Shown here piece by piece: positions 17,418-25,330 of a stretch of 64,000 bases of DNA. The notes beneath the pieces were generated by a model. That model had not been told where the DNA came from. It worked only from the letters and a program-made list of their open reading frames with translations, and made no database searches. Every line of letters begins with the position of its first letter. Position 1 is the stretch's first letter. The position numbers were made by a program, and so were the translations under genes. Source of the DNA: Acinetobacter courvalinii (GTDB lineage Bacteria; Pseudomonadota; Gammaproteobacteria; Pseudomonadales; Moraxellaceae); assembly GCF_014635545.1 (NCBI RefSeq), contig NZ_BMDA01000001.1, positions 1,442,739 through 1,506,738 on the forward strand, written 5' to 3'.

Positions 17418-17451
17418 CATCTAAAATTAATATACAACCTCAGCACAGCCA

Positions 17452-17480
17452 GTAAAGGCCCTCATTAGAGGGCTTTTACC
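17452..17480 (+). terminator. Rho-independent terminator
   Basis: TAAAGGCCCTC stem with GAGGGCTTTTA and loop ATTA. Closes the secreted-peptide gene. Confidence 0.75.
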
Positions 17481-17560
17481 CCTCGTCAAACACCCAAAAA
17501 GACAATCAAAGCATAAGTTTCATTTATTTATATATGATCTAGCCACCAAGAGAATTAACC

Positions 17561-18355
17561 ATGCCAAAGCTGATACACAATGGCCAATCGTTATACTATA
17601 CAGATTCAGGCCGCGGTCCGATCACCCTGATATTTTCCCACGGTTTATTGATGGACAATGAAATGTTCAATCAGCAGATTGAATTCTTTAAAAAGAAATA
17701 TCGTTGTATAACTTGGGATGAAAGAGCGCATGGTCAAACAGCCAGTGATTCAATTGAAGCATTCAATTACTATGATTCGGCAGATGATCTGGTTGCTATT
17801 CTGGATGAATTAAATATACAGAAAGCCATCCTTGTTGGCATGAGCCAGGGCGGCTATCTTTCACTGCGCTGTGCTTTAAAGCATCGTAATCGGGTAAGTG
17901 CTCTGGTGTTGATAGATACACAGGCCCAGTTAGAAGACCCTGAAAAATTAATGAATTACAAACCTTTGTTTGAGCAGTGGATTGATCATGGCCTGACACA
18001 AGATATCGCTGACTTTATCGCCCATGTCATACTCGGAGCAGATGCACCTGAAAGATTTGTATGGCAGGAAAAGTGGAAAAGCTGGCAACCGCATAATTTA
18101 GCCGCTGCCTTTAATGCGCTGCTAGATCGCAAAGATATTTCTGAAGATATTGCAAAGCTTAAGCTGCCCGCAATTGTTATTCATGGAGAAAACGATATCG
18201 CAATTGGGCTAGACCGCGCTAAAGATATGGCTTTACGCTTAAATTCAGAACTGGCCGTGATTCCGGAAGCTGGGCATGCAGCGAATCTGACCCATGCCGA
18301 ACAGGTCAATCAGGTCATAGATAATTTCCTTAACACCCTCACTCAGGATACATAA
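17561..18355 (+). CDS. Alpha/beta hydrolase
   Basis: A 264-residue protein of the Abhydrolase_1 type: FSHGLLMDN oxyanion loop, WDERAHGQT, nucleophile elbow GMSQGG, acid in HGENDIAIG and His in EAGHAANLTH. Length matches 3-oxoadipate-enol-lactonase-like and esterase relatives, but no pathway genes accompany it. Cytoplasmic, monocistronic. Substrate not assignable. Confidence 0.85.
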   Translation: MPKLIHNGQSLYYTDSGRGPITLIFSHGLLMDNEMFNQQIEFFKKKYRCITWDERAHGQTASDSIEAFNYYDSADDLVAILDELNIQKAILVGMSQGGYLSLRCALKHRNRVSALVLIDTQAQLEDPEKLMNYKPLFEQWIDHGLTQDIADFIAHVILGADAPERFVWQEKWKSWQPHNLAAAFNALLDRKDISEDIAKLKLPAIVIHGENDIAIGLDRAKDMALRLNSELAVIPEAGHAANLTHAEQVNQVIDNFLNTLTQDT

Positions 18356-18576
18356 TCAGTAGAATTAACAAACAGAATCTAGAGTTAAAAAATCAAATGA
18401 CTGGCTACACATTGACAATTATGAATCTTGATCTGATCTATTAAAGTATGTGCAGCATAAAATAGTGTGTAGCATTAACTTTTATTAGATTAACTTTACA
18501 TTCTGAAATGTGAGCAGCCGCTTGAATTGTATAAAATACAAACTAAGCAGCTCAGCTATTGTTAAAGGTGTTATTT

Positions 18577-18837
18577 TTGAAGATTAAAGCGGTTGTTCTT
18601 CAGGACGAAGAATTAAAATTACATAAACTCCGGAAAGTTCAAGATTCAGTTTATGATTCTGCCAAAAAAAGCAAAGTCTCAACCTGGCTATGGATTTATG
18701 CTGAAACAGCAGAATTTTTCAATTTCCATATCTGGGAAGAGCTAGACAATGCTTATCTCAATAAAGTCATTCATTATAAAAACAAGTTTTACAAAGTGAT
18801 TGAAATCGACCCGACAGATAAGGTCCGTTATTCTTGA
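18577..18837 (+). CDS. Hypothetical 86-residue protein
   Basis: Starts at a TTG six bases after AAAGGTG, giving KIKAVVLQDEELK; the longer frame from 18559 has no such site. The fold looks like a small beta protein with aromatic patches (STWLWIYAETAEFF, YKNKFYKVIEID). No family recognised; lies between the hydrolase and the convergent BLUF genes. Confidence 0.6.
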   Translation: MKIKAVVLQDEELKLHKLRKVQDSVYDSAKKSKVSTWLWIYAETAEFFNFHIWEELDNAYLNKVIHYKNKFYKVIEIDPTDKVRYS

Positions 18838-18883
18838 ACCCTCCATCTGATCGGAAACTTCCCGGCTTGTAATAAAAATCACT

Positions 18884-19351
18884 TCAAAGATAAGGATGAA
18901 TACCGCGCTGGTTTAGTCCTACTCTTTTACGAATATAACTTTGATTTTCATGCAGAAGTGCTTCTAGCATGCCCTGCACATTTTGCTCATTCAGCACTGA
19001 AGGCATGAATTCTTCGCAGCCTAAACCATGAAAGAAAATATCGACCTTTGAGCTTTTTTGAACATACTTCATCGACCAGTTCTTAAAGCTGTACTTCCTA
19101 ATTTTTTTGATTTCAAATTCAACAATATCCTGATGTCTTGGATCTCTTTTGATGCTTTCAAACAGAGGTAAAACAATAAAATCTTCCCCTTCCAGACATT
19201 GGAAATATGCATTATTTGCATAATACAGTACGCCAAACACCAGATTTTTTGCATTAAAGTCTCTGGCCCTGGTCAGGATATTACTGAGATCATCAATCAA
19301 ATTATCAGCCAGACCTTGTCGTGAACTTGCATAGCACAATTGAATTTTCAT
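18884..19351 (-). CDS. BLUF-domain blue-light sensor, copy 2
   Basis: A 155-residue short BLUF protein. The flavin-binding key residues are all present: Tyr7, Asn33, Gln51 in YFQCLEG, and a Trp-x-Met (NWSMKY) at about residue 92. BLUF proteins bind FAD and signal blue light through the Tyr-Gln hydrogen-bond switch. No effector domain is attached, so like BlsA of A. baumannii it should act by binding a partner. GGTGAG precedes the ATG. It follows a second BLUF gene by about 40 bases in the same direction, an apparent operon. The two differ widely, so the duplication is old. Confidence 0.9.
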   Translation of the reverse strand: MKIQLCYASSRQGLADNLIDDLSNILTRARDFNAKNLVFGVLYYANNAYFQCLEGEDFIVLPLFESIKRDPRHQDIVEFEIKKIRKYSFKNWSMKYVQKSSKVDIFFHGLGCEEFMPSVLNEQNVQGMLEALLHENQSYIRKRVGLNQRGIHPYL

Positions 19352-19390
19352 GTTTTTCTCACCTATTGCATGCTATGAATCAATTGACTT

Positions 19391-19840
19391 TTAATCGTTT
19401 AACTCAAAGGCATAGGGTTCGGTTGCATATTCGGCAGCAAGAAGCGTTATGAATGAAGATATTGAGTCTGTGGTCAGTAGAAATGGATTAAAATCGTCTC
19501 TATGATGTTCCAGGAAAAAATCACTCAATCTTTTATTGATGGGTGCAAATTTCATATTCCAGTGCTTAAATAGTCCGAAATCGCAGTTTTGATAAAATAA
19601 AATTTCGCAGTTTTTATGGCGATCATCTTTTAAAATTTTCTGATAAAAAAGTTCATCTACTTTACTTTTACGCCCCTCCAAGCATTGAACAAAATATCCA
19701 TGGCCATAGTAAAGAACACCCGTAATATCATTACGAGAATTAAAATCAACTGCTGTATCAAGAATTGTTAATAAATCCTGTTTCAGGTCAGGATAGATAT
19801 TTGTCGCCTTACTTGCATATAAAACTCTAACGAATTCCAT
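19391..19840 (-). CDS. BLUF-domain blue-light sensor, copy 1
   Basis: A 149-residue short BLUF protein when started at the ATG at 19840 (MEFVRVLYASKA), which gives canonical spacing Tyr8, Asn34 and Gln52. A GTG five codons upstream lacks a ribosome site. HWNMKF supplies the semi-conserved Trp-x-Met. The C-terminal 50 residues form the capping helices and differ from the neighbouring BLUF protein, hinting at a different partner. First gene of the two-gene BLUF operon. Confidence 0.9.
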   Translation of the reverse strand: MEFVRVLYASKATNIYPDLKQDLLTILDTAVDFNSRNDITGVLYYGHGYFVQCLEGRKSKVDELFYQKILKDDRHKNCEILFYQNCDFGLFKHWNMKFAPINKRLSDFFLEHHRDDFNPFLLTTDSISSFITLLAAEYATEPYAFELND

Positions 19841-20387
19841 CTGGGACGTGCTCACATCTAAAAAATTAAAGGGAGATAGACAAATAATTCACTTAAATGA
19901 GGGAGTTATAGTGTTTTATGTCCACGTATACAAAGCTTAATAACCACCATACAGGCTTTTGTTTTTTAATGCTATTTTTATTTTTTCCAGCTTTCTGTAT
20001 GTCATCTACCAGCCTTCTGTTAAAAAATATTAATCGATTTTTTTTAGAAATTTATCGATTAAAAATAAAAAATTGATTTCACTATGAATTAATGAATATT
20101 TAATGAAACATTATGGTTATTTTTTAATCAAATGTACGATATTTCTCATAATCATGTACGCCAAAGCTTATACCGATCCATTTTCCAATCCCTATAATTT
20201 TCTCATACACCAGCATTTCGATAATCCATTATTTTTATTGAGTTTAAGATAATAGCCATGATCATTTTAAACGATAAAAACCCATATAAAGGCTTATTTT
20301 AAATAATGGTGTAGACCCACGCCCTACCTTTGAGATGAAGCCCTTAAAGGTAGGGATTTTCTTATGCTCAGCAATAGAGGCAAAACG
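19841..20387. other. Intergenic, AT-rich, with a terminator-like leader hairpin
   Basis: Contains the BLUF promoter side. Near the right end a perfect 10-bp stem, CCCTACCTTT with AAAGGTAGGG (20322-20355), is followed by ATTTTCTT, so transcription arriving from the left would tend to stop before the membrane gene at 20388. No ORF called. Confidence 0.5.
20322..20363 (+). terminator. Terminator-like hairpin in leader of membrane gene
   Basis: 10-bp perfect stem, 14-base loop, then ATTTTCTT. It lies 30 bases before the next gene's start with no gene before it on this strand, so it may be an attenuator or end a small RNA. Confidence 0.5.
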
Positions 20388-20723
20388 ATGAATATCATCA
20401 AGAATTTTTTTATTTTTGCTGTTTCTGTAATCGTTATTTCTGTATTGATCATCTTGTTTGATAAAATCGGAATGAATAAAAACTTCAATCTGTTATTTTC
20501 ATCCGTTCTATATTCAGTTTTTATTACCCTATATTTTAAGCATATTGCCATCAGTTTATTATGTGTGTTTGCATATTACTCGCTATTATTCCTACTGACT
20601 GATTCATTAGAAGTTTTTTGGATGCTTTTAACTTCACTCTCGACATGCATTTTAATTGAATTTGTAATGCCAAAACTCAAGAAAGATGTCCTCATATCGT
20701 TTTATAAGACCAATAGCTTATAA
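20388..20723 (+). CDS. Hypothetical four-helix membrane protein
   Basis: A 111-residue protein started at the ATG preceded by GAGG with seven-base spacing. Four hydrophobic segments span nearly the whole chain; the only charged parts are short loops and the C-terminal KLKKD tail. No family recognised. Very AT-rich relative to core genes. Confidence 0.55.
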   Translation: MNIIKNFFIFAVSVIVISVLIILFDKIGMNKNFNLLFSSVLYSVFITLYFKHIAISLLCVFAYYSLLFLLTDSLEVFWMLLTSLSTCILIEFVMPKLKKDVLISFYKTNSL

Positions 20724-20884
20724 ATTTTATCCACATGTCAATCAATCCCATCGCCCCTACGGGATTAGCTAAAGATAGATAAAGACCCGCTACTTCGTAG
20801 CCAATAGAAGTGATGGATGCATACAGATAAATTAAATAAAAATCCATGTAGATAGGGCGAATTGTTGAACATCAATAATTAAAA

Positions 20885-20920
20885 TCAAAACGCTCTTATA
20901 AGATTGAAAAGAGCGTTTAA
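20885..20920 (-). terminator. Rho-independent terminator
   Basis: AAACGCTCTT paired with AAGAGCGTTT, just past the end of acr3 on the minus strand. Confidence 0.7.
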
Positions 20921-20938
20921 ACAATGAATTTAAAATCA

Positions 20939-22006
20939 TCAATTTATGATTTCATCCCCGTTAAAATATTTTTTTCTTAACCAAAGCGATACGCTAACCA
21001 ATGCAATCAAAACAGGTACTTCCACTAAAGGGCCAATCACCGTGGTAAATGCCACAGGTGAAGCTAAACCAAAGGTTGCAATTGCGACAGCCAAAGCCAG
21101 TTCAAAATTATTCCCAGCGGCCGTAAAAGAAATTGCTGTTGTTTTAGCATAGTCATTCCCCATCCACCTGCTCATAAAGAAGCTAATAAAGAACATCATC
21201 ACAAAGTAGATTGTGAGCGGGATCGCAATACGAATGACATCTAAAGGCAGACTCACAACTTCCCCACCTTTCAAGCTAAACATCGCCACAATCGTGAACA
21301 ATAAAGCCAATAAACTTAATGGGCTGATCTTAGGTAAGAAGACTTGCTGATACCACTCCAGACCTTTAACTTTCACAAGAGTTAATCGCGTAATAAAGCC
21401 AAGGAAAAAAGGGATACCCAGATAAACCAGTACAGCATGGGTAATTGTCCAGAAATCGACGTTGATCACTTGCCCTGCCACGCCAAAATAAGGTGGTAAC
21501 AACGTCAAGAACAACCAAGCATATGTACTAAAGAATAAAATCTGGAAGATACTATTAAAAGCCACCAAGGCAGCGACGTATTGATTATCACCACATGCCA
21601 AACCGTTCCATACCAGGACCATGGCGATACAGCGTGCCAATCCAATAAGAATTAAGCCGGTCATATATTCAGGATAACTATGCAAAAAAAGGATAGCCAA
21701 TAAAAACATTAAAACAGGTGCAATCACCCAGTTTTGCACTAAGGAGAGTGTCAATGTTTTCTTGTCTTTAAAGACCTGTGGTAGAGCCGCATAGTCCACT
21801 TTGGCCAAAGGTGGATACATCATCAGAATTAATCCTATTGCAATCGGGATATTGACTGAATCTACACTCATTTGATTCAAAGTAACGGAAGCTTGTGGGA
21901 ACAACACACCTATTGCAATCCCTAAGGCCATGGCAATGAAAATCCATAGCGTAAGGTTACGATCTAAAAATGATAATCTGGGTTGAGCCATGAGCTTCTC
22001 ATTCAA
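20939..22006 (-). CDS. acr3: Arsenite efflux transporter, ACR3 family
   Basis: A 355-residue inner-membrane protein with about ten helices. It has the ACR3 hallmark [15 protein letters not shown], whose Cys is essential in characterised members, and the helix-break motif [15 protein letters not shown]. It exports arsenite. Overlaps arsC by eight bases, so translation is coupled. Third gene of the arsR-arsC-acr3 operon; no arsH or arsD is present. Confidence 0.93.
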   Translation of the reverse strand: MNEKLMAQPRLSFLDRNLTLWIFIAMALGIAIGVLFPQASVTLNQMSVDSVNIPIAIGLILMMYPPLAKVDYAALPQVFKDKKTLTLSLVQNWVIAPVLMFLLAILFLHSYPEYMTGLILIGLARCIAMVLVWNGLACGDNQYVAALVAFNSIFQILFFSTYAWLFLTLLPPYFGVAGQVINVDFWTITHAVLVYLGIPFFLGFITRLTLVKVKGLEWYQQVFLPKISPLSLLALLFTIVAMFSLKGGEVVSLPLDVIRIAIPLTIYFVMMFFISFFMSRWMGNDYAKTTAISFTAAGNNFELALAVAIATFGLASPVAFTTVIGPLVEVPVLIALVSVSLWLRKKYFNGDEIIN

Positions 22007-22472
22007 TATCTGAGATGTGATTGATTGCGTAAATCAATTCAGGGCGTGTCATATTTGCTGTGTCCAGTTTAAATAAAGCATCTAAACGACGATTGATATG
22101 ATCCACAGTCACTTGGAATGCTTTTAGCTTTTGTTCTTTCGGTAAATCCAAATGTGAAGGATCAGCCAAGCCCCAATGTGCTTTGATTGCCCCACCCAAA
22201 TAAAGCGGACAAGCTTCCTGTGCTGCTGCGTCGCAAACTGTGATGACCACATCAGCTTGATATTGCTCACAGTCATCTATGGTTTTACTCCACAATCCCT
22301 GTGTTGAAAGTCCCATATTCTCAAGCGTTTCGATGGTTAAAGGATGAACTTGTCCGGATGGTTTACTGCCCGCACTAAATGCCTTCCAACCATCAGCTGC
22401 GCGGTGGTTAAATAAAACTTCTGAAAGGATACTTCTGCAACTGTTACCGGTACATAGAAATAAAAAATTCAT
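21999..22472 (-). CDS. arsC: Arsenate reductase, LMW-phosphatase type
   Basis: A 157-residue protein with P-loop CTGNSCRS (Cys7 to Arg13) and the downstream redox cysteines in [11 protein letters not shown], followed by AHWGLADPS. These are the signatures of the thioredoxin-coupled ArsC family, which reduces arsenate to arsenite for ACR3. Starts five bases after arsR. The pair completes an arsenate detoxification route. Confidence 0.92.
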   Translation of the reverse strand: MNFLFLCTGNSCRSILSEVLFNHRAADGWKAFSAGSKPSGQVHPLTIETLENMGLSTQGLWSKTIDDCEQYQADVVITVCDAAAQEACPLYLGGAIKAHWGLADPSHLDLPKEQKLKAFQVTVDHINRRLDALFKLDTANMTRPELIYAINHISDIE

Positions 22473-22477
22473 TATGT

Positions 22478-22801
22478 TTACTCACATTGAATTAAAAGAG
22501 GCGAATTAACGTTTGTATTCATCATTTTCTCACCCTCCTGATTCGCAATAATGCTTAGAACAGACATTGCCCATTCAGGCAGATCCGGATTTAAGCTGTA
22601 ATACACCCACTGCCCTTTTCTTTCGTCTAGCAATATGGAAAGGTTTCTTAATAGGGCTAAGTGTCGAGAAATTTTCGGTTGACTCAGTTCAAGTTGTTCT
22701 GTGAGTTCACAGACACAAATACTGTTTTTAGCAACAACTAACCTCAAAATATCCAAGCGGGTTTGATCTGAAAGACATTTAAAAAAATCAGTTTGATTCA
22801 T
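22478..22801 (-). CDS. arsR: ArsR arsenic-responsive repressor
   Basis: A 107-residue winged-helix repressor. CVC (Cys29, Cys31) in the SICVCELTEQL helix is the arsenite-binding pair of the ArsR type, followed by the recognition helix SQPKISRHLALL. Start taken at the ATG (MNQTDFFK) rather than a GTG five codons earlier. Should repress its own operon and release on arsenite binding. A CE C-terminal tail may add a third thiol ligand. Confidence 0.92.
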   Translation of the reverse strand: MNQTDFFKCLSDQTRLDILRLVVAKNSICVCELTEQLELSQPKISRHLALLRNLSILLDERKGQWVYYSLNPDLPEWAMSVLSIIANQEGEKMMNTNVNSPLLIQCE

Positions 22802-23013
22802 TTTCAAGCTCAACACATACCTTTATATAAATATACGCATATCCATATATTCAAACAAGTCATTTAAGCTAAAATATTTTGCTTTCATAAAATGCCCACT
22901 GCTTAACATTAATTTTTTAAATTTATGTTCTTTTAAAAAGTTAAATGATTAAATCTCAGCTATTTACCCGATTACAGTCCATCAACCTCAAATCTACTCG
23001 AATAAGACTGTTC

Positions 23014-23045
23014 TAGACTGGCTGGTCAATAGACAGAACTGTCTA
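23014..23045. promoter_or_regulatory. Tandem TAGAC-N6-GTC(T/A)A operator-like sites
   Basis: Two abutting 16-base elements, TAGACTGGCTGGTCAA and TAGACAGAACTGTCTA; the second is a palindrome apart from its centre. Such repeats are typical of TetR-family (LmrA/YxaF-like) operators. They lie about 55 bases before the PAAR gene, in its promoter. Confidence 0.5.
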
Positions 23046-23097
23046 TATTTATTTGATAATATGCCGTGGAAAATTGCCACTGTGAGTAAAGTTTATT

Positions 23098-23355
23098 ATG
23101 CCAACGCGATATATCGTTGTAGGGTGTCCTACAACTGGTGGCGGTAAAGTCATCACAGGCAATCCTAACTTTTCAATCAATGGCCAAGCGATTGCCTGTA
23201 TTGGCGATGAAGCAACCTGCCCCAAACACAGTTGTGTATCTATCATTATTACAGGTGACGCCACAACTCAGCTTGGTGGCCGATCGGTTGCTCGTATTCA
23301 TGACTCACTTTCTTGTGGTTGTAAGTTGCTACAGCTTGAAAATGCCCCATCTTGA
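23098..23355 (+). CDS. PAAR-motif protein
   Basis: An 85-residue single PAAR domain. CPTTGGGKVITG, INGQAIACIGDEATCPKH, IITGDATTQLGGRSVARIHD and CGC follow the family template; Cys/His residues would bind the zinc at the cone tip. PAAR proteins cap the VgrG spike of the type VI secretion system and carry effectors. No vgrG, effector or T6SS gene lies nearby, so it is an orphan. GAGTAAAG upstream is a fair ribosome site. Confidence 0.88.
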   Translation: MPTRYIVVGCPTTGGGKVITGNPNFSINGQAIACIGDEATCPKHSCVSIIITGDATTQLGGRSVARIHDSLSCGCKLLQLENAPS

Positions 23356-23680
23356 TGTAAAGGCGCTGAGACCTCTCTCAATTTCACGACCAAGCAAGAT
23401 CCTGAACAAGATGCGCTTATCGCTCTCATTTATCGAATAGACTACTCTTTATTCGAACCAGCCAGTTTTTCAGCCACAGAAACACTACAAATATGAAAAA
23501 ACAAATATTTTTCAATTGCTTAAAAATTTAAACTTATAAACCATATTTCTTATTCGGGAAGACAGGTAGCGTTTAAAATTACACTGTTCAAACGCATCTT
23601 ATGTTAATTTATTGGAGCAATGACCTAGAGTCACATTATAAAAAATGATGTATGTATGATGAAAAAATAAGGATGTATGT
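23356..23680. other. Intergenic, promoter region of the alcohol dehydrogenase
   Basis: No ORF. ACCAGCCAGT at 23457-23466 is an inverted copy of the ACTGGCTGGT within the operator region upstream of the PAAR gene, so the PAAR gene is flanked by a short inverted repeat. Likely coincidental or a recombination scar. Confidence 0.4.
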
Positions 23681-24841
23681 ATGAACCCGTTTCAATTTCA
23701 AACCATTCCCAACATCATTGCGGGGCTAGGTTCGATACAAGAACTTAAAAATATTTTAACCCAACACAACTATCATAATGCCCTGATCGTGACCGATGCC
23801 GGCATGATTCAGCATCAGTTGCATCAACCTATTCTAGAGATTTTAAAAGAAATTGATCTGGCACATCTCATCTATTCAGATATTCAGGCCGATCCACCTG
23901 AACATATTGTTCTGGAAGCCGTGGATTTTGCCAAACAGGAAAAGATCGATGTCATCATAGGTTTTGGCGGTGGCAGTTCCATGGATGTGGCCAAGATTAT
24001 CGCTTTGCTTGCACATCCAGCGCAGCAACAGCAGCTGAGTGAAATCTATGGCGTAAACCAGGCAAAAGTGCCGCGCTTACCTCTTATCTTGATTCCAACC
24101 ACGGCAGGTACCGGTTCAGAAGTGACCCCCATCTCGATTGTCACCACAGGAGCCACCACCAAAATGGGCGTGGTTTCTCCGATTCTGTATGCCGATGTTG
24201 CCATTTTAGATGCTACTTTCACACAAGGACTCCCTGCCCATATCACGGCGGCAACAGGTATCGATGCCATGGTGCATGCGATTGAAGCGTATACCTCGAA
24301 TATTAAGAAAAACTTTTATGCCGATATGCTGGCGAAGAATGCACTCAAATTACTGAATCAGAATCTGGCAAAAGTCCTCAAGAATGGTGCCGATCTGGAA
24401 GCACGCCAGAATATGCTGCTAGGTTCAATGCTGGCAGGTCAGGCTTTTGCCAATGCACCCGTTGGCGCAGTGCATGCGCTTGCTTATCCATTAGGTGGAC
24501 ATTTTCATCTTTCGCATGGGCATACCAATGCGTTGGTTCTGGTAGAAGTGTTAAAATTCAATGCGCCCAAAGCCAAACAGCATTATGCCGAGCTCATGCA
24601 ACTGTTAGATCCACGAAGTACGGGATGTACCGATGGCTTATGTGACCTGTTTATTGATCATATGCAAAACCATCTGGATCAAAGTGGCCTGACTCTGAAA
24701 TTAAAAGATCTGGATGTTCCAGAGGCCAAACTGGCCCAATTGGCGAAAGATGCCATGCTACAAACCCGCCTCTTGCAAAACAATCCAAGAGAAATGACCG
24801 AACAAGATGCTTTACAGATTTATCAGGCGATTTATGCATGA
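23681..24841 (+). CDS. Iron-containing alcohol dehydrogenase
   Basis: A 386-residue group III (Fe-ADH) enzyme. GFGGGSSMDVAK binds NAD(P); GTGSEVTP and the metal ligands in GIDAMVHAIEAYTS and HALAYPLGGHFHLSHGHTNA are all present. Oxidises or reduces an alcohol/aldehyde pair. Its stop overlaps the start of a thioesterase gene (ATGA), so the two are cotranslated, suggesting a shared acyl or aldehyde pathway. Specific substrate unknown. Confidence 0.9.
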   Translation: MNPFQFQTIPNIIAGLGSIQELKNILTQHNYHNALIVTDAGMIQHQLHQPILEILKEIDLAHLIYSDIQADPPEHIVLEAVDFAKQEKIDVIIGFGGGSSMDVAKIIALLAHPAQQQQLSEIYGVNQAKVPRLPLILIPTTAGTGSEVTPISIVTTGATTKMGVVSPILYADVAILDATFTQGLPAHITAATGIDAMVHAIEAYTSNIKKNFYADMLAKNALKLLNQNLAKVLKNGADLEARQNMLLGSMLAGQAFANAPVGAVHALAYPLGGHFHLSHGHTNALVLVEVLKFNAPKAKQHYAELMQLLDPRSTGCTDGLCDLFIDHMQNHLDQSGLTLKLKDLDVPEAKLAQLAKDAMLQTRLLQNNPREMTEQDALQIYQAIYA

Positions 24842-25281
24842 GTAAACCCGTTTTAAAAACCCGCCAACAATTTAAATTCTTTTTACCGATTCAGACCCGT
24901 TGGGCTGATAACGATATCTATGGTCACGTCAACAATGTCACTTACTATAGTTATTTCGATACGGCTGCCAATTCATTACTGATTCAAAAAACCGGATTTG
25001 ATATTCACACCAGTGAAATTATTGGTCTGGTCGTCGATTCGGCCTGTAGCTTTTTACAGGAACTTTCATTTCCGGAAATGATTGAAGTGGGTGTGGCGAT
25101 TGGCAAAATAGGAAATTCATCTCTTAGATATGAATTGGCGATTTTTAAACAGGGTCAGCCGCAAGCGGCTGCACAAGGGCATTTTGTGCATGTTTTCGTT
25201 GATCGTGAAAATCGAAAAAGTACTGCCATTCCAGAGAAAATGCGGGAAGTTCTCGAGCAATATTTGCTGCCTAGTGAATAA
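24838..25281 (+). CDS. 4-hydroxybenzoyl-CoA-thioesterase-fold acyl-CoA thioesterase
   Basis: A 147-residue hotdog-fold protein. TRWADNDIYGHVNNVTYYSYFD holds the catalytic Asp and the HVNN helix of YbgC/4HBT enzymes. It hydrolyses acyl-CoA thioesters. ATGA overlap with the alcohol dehydrogenase implies coexpression. A bidirectional hairpin follows. Confidence 0.88.
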   Translation: MSKPVLKTRQQFKFFLPIQTRWADNDIYGHVNNVTYYSYFDTAANSLLIQKTGFDIHTSEIIGLVVDSACSFLQELSFPEMIEVGVAIGKIGNSSLRYELAIFKQGQPQAAAQGHFVHVFVDRENRKSTAIPEKMREVLEQYLLPSE

Positions 25282-25289
25282 AGTTAATA

Positions 25290-25322
25290 TAAAAAGGCAA
25301 AGCGATTAAGCTTTGCTTTTTT
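25290..25322. terminator. Bidirectional terminator
   Basis: GCAAAGC stem with GCTTTGC and flanking A and T tracts between convergent genes. Confidence 0.75.
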
Positions 25323-25330
25323 ATTAAGAC

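Noticed and set aside
20740-20870. Short stretch with ATCGCCCCTACGGGATTAG and CCCGCTACTTCGTAGCC looking like a structured RNA or IS scrap
   Set aside because: No tRNA-like arms, no terminal inverted repeats and no ORF; cannot be assigned.
23017-23466. 10-bp inverted repeat ACTGGCTGGT flanking the PAAR gene as a possible transposon boundary
   Set aside because: Too short, no target duplication and no transposase; treated as coincidence.
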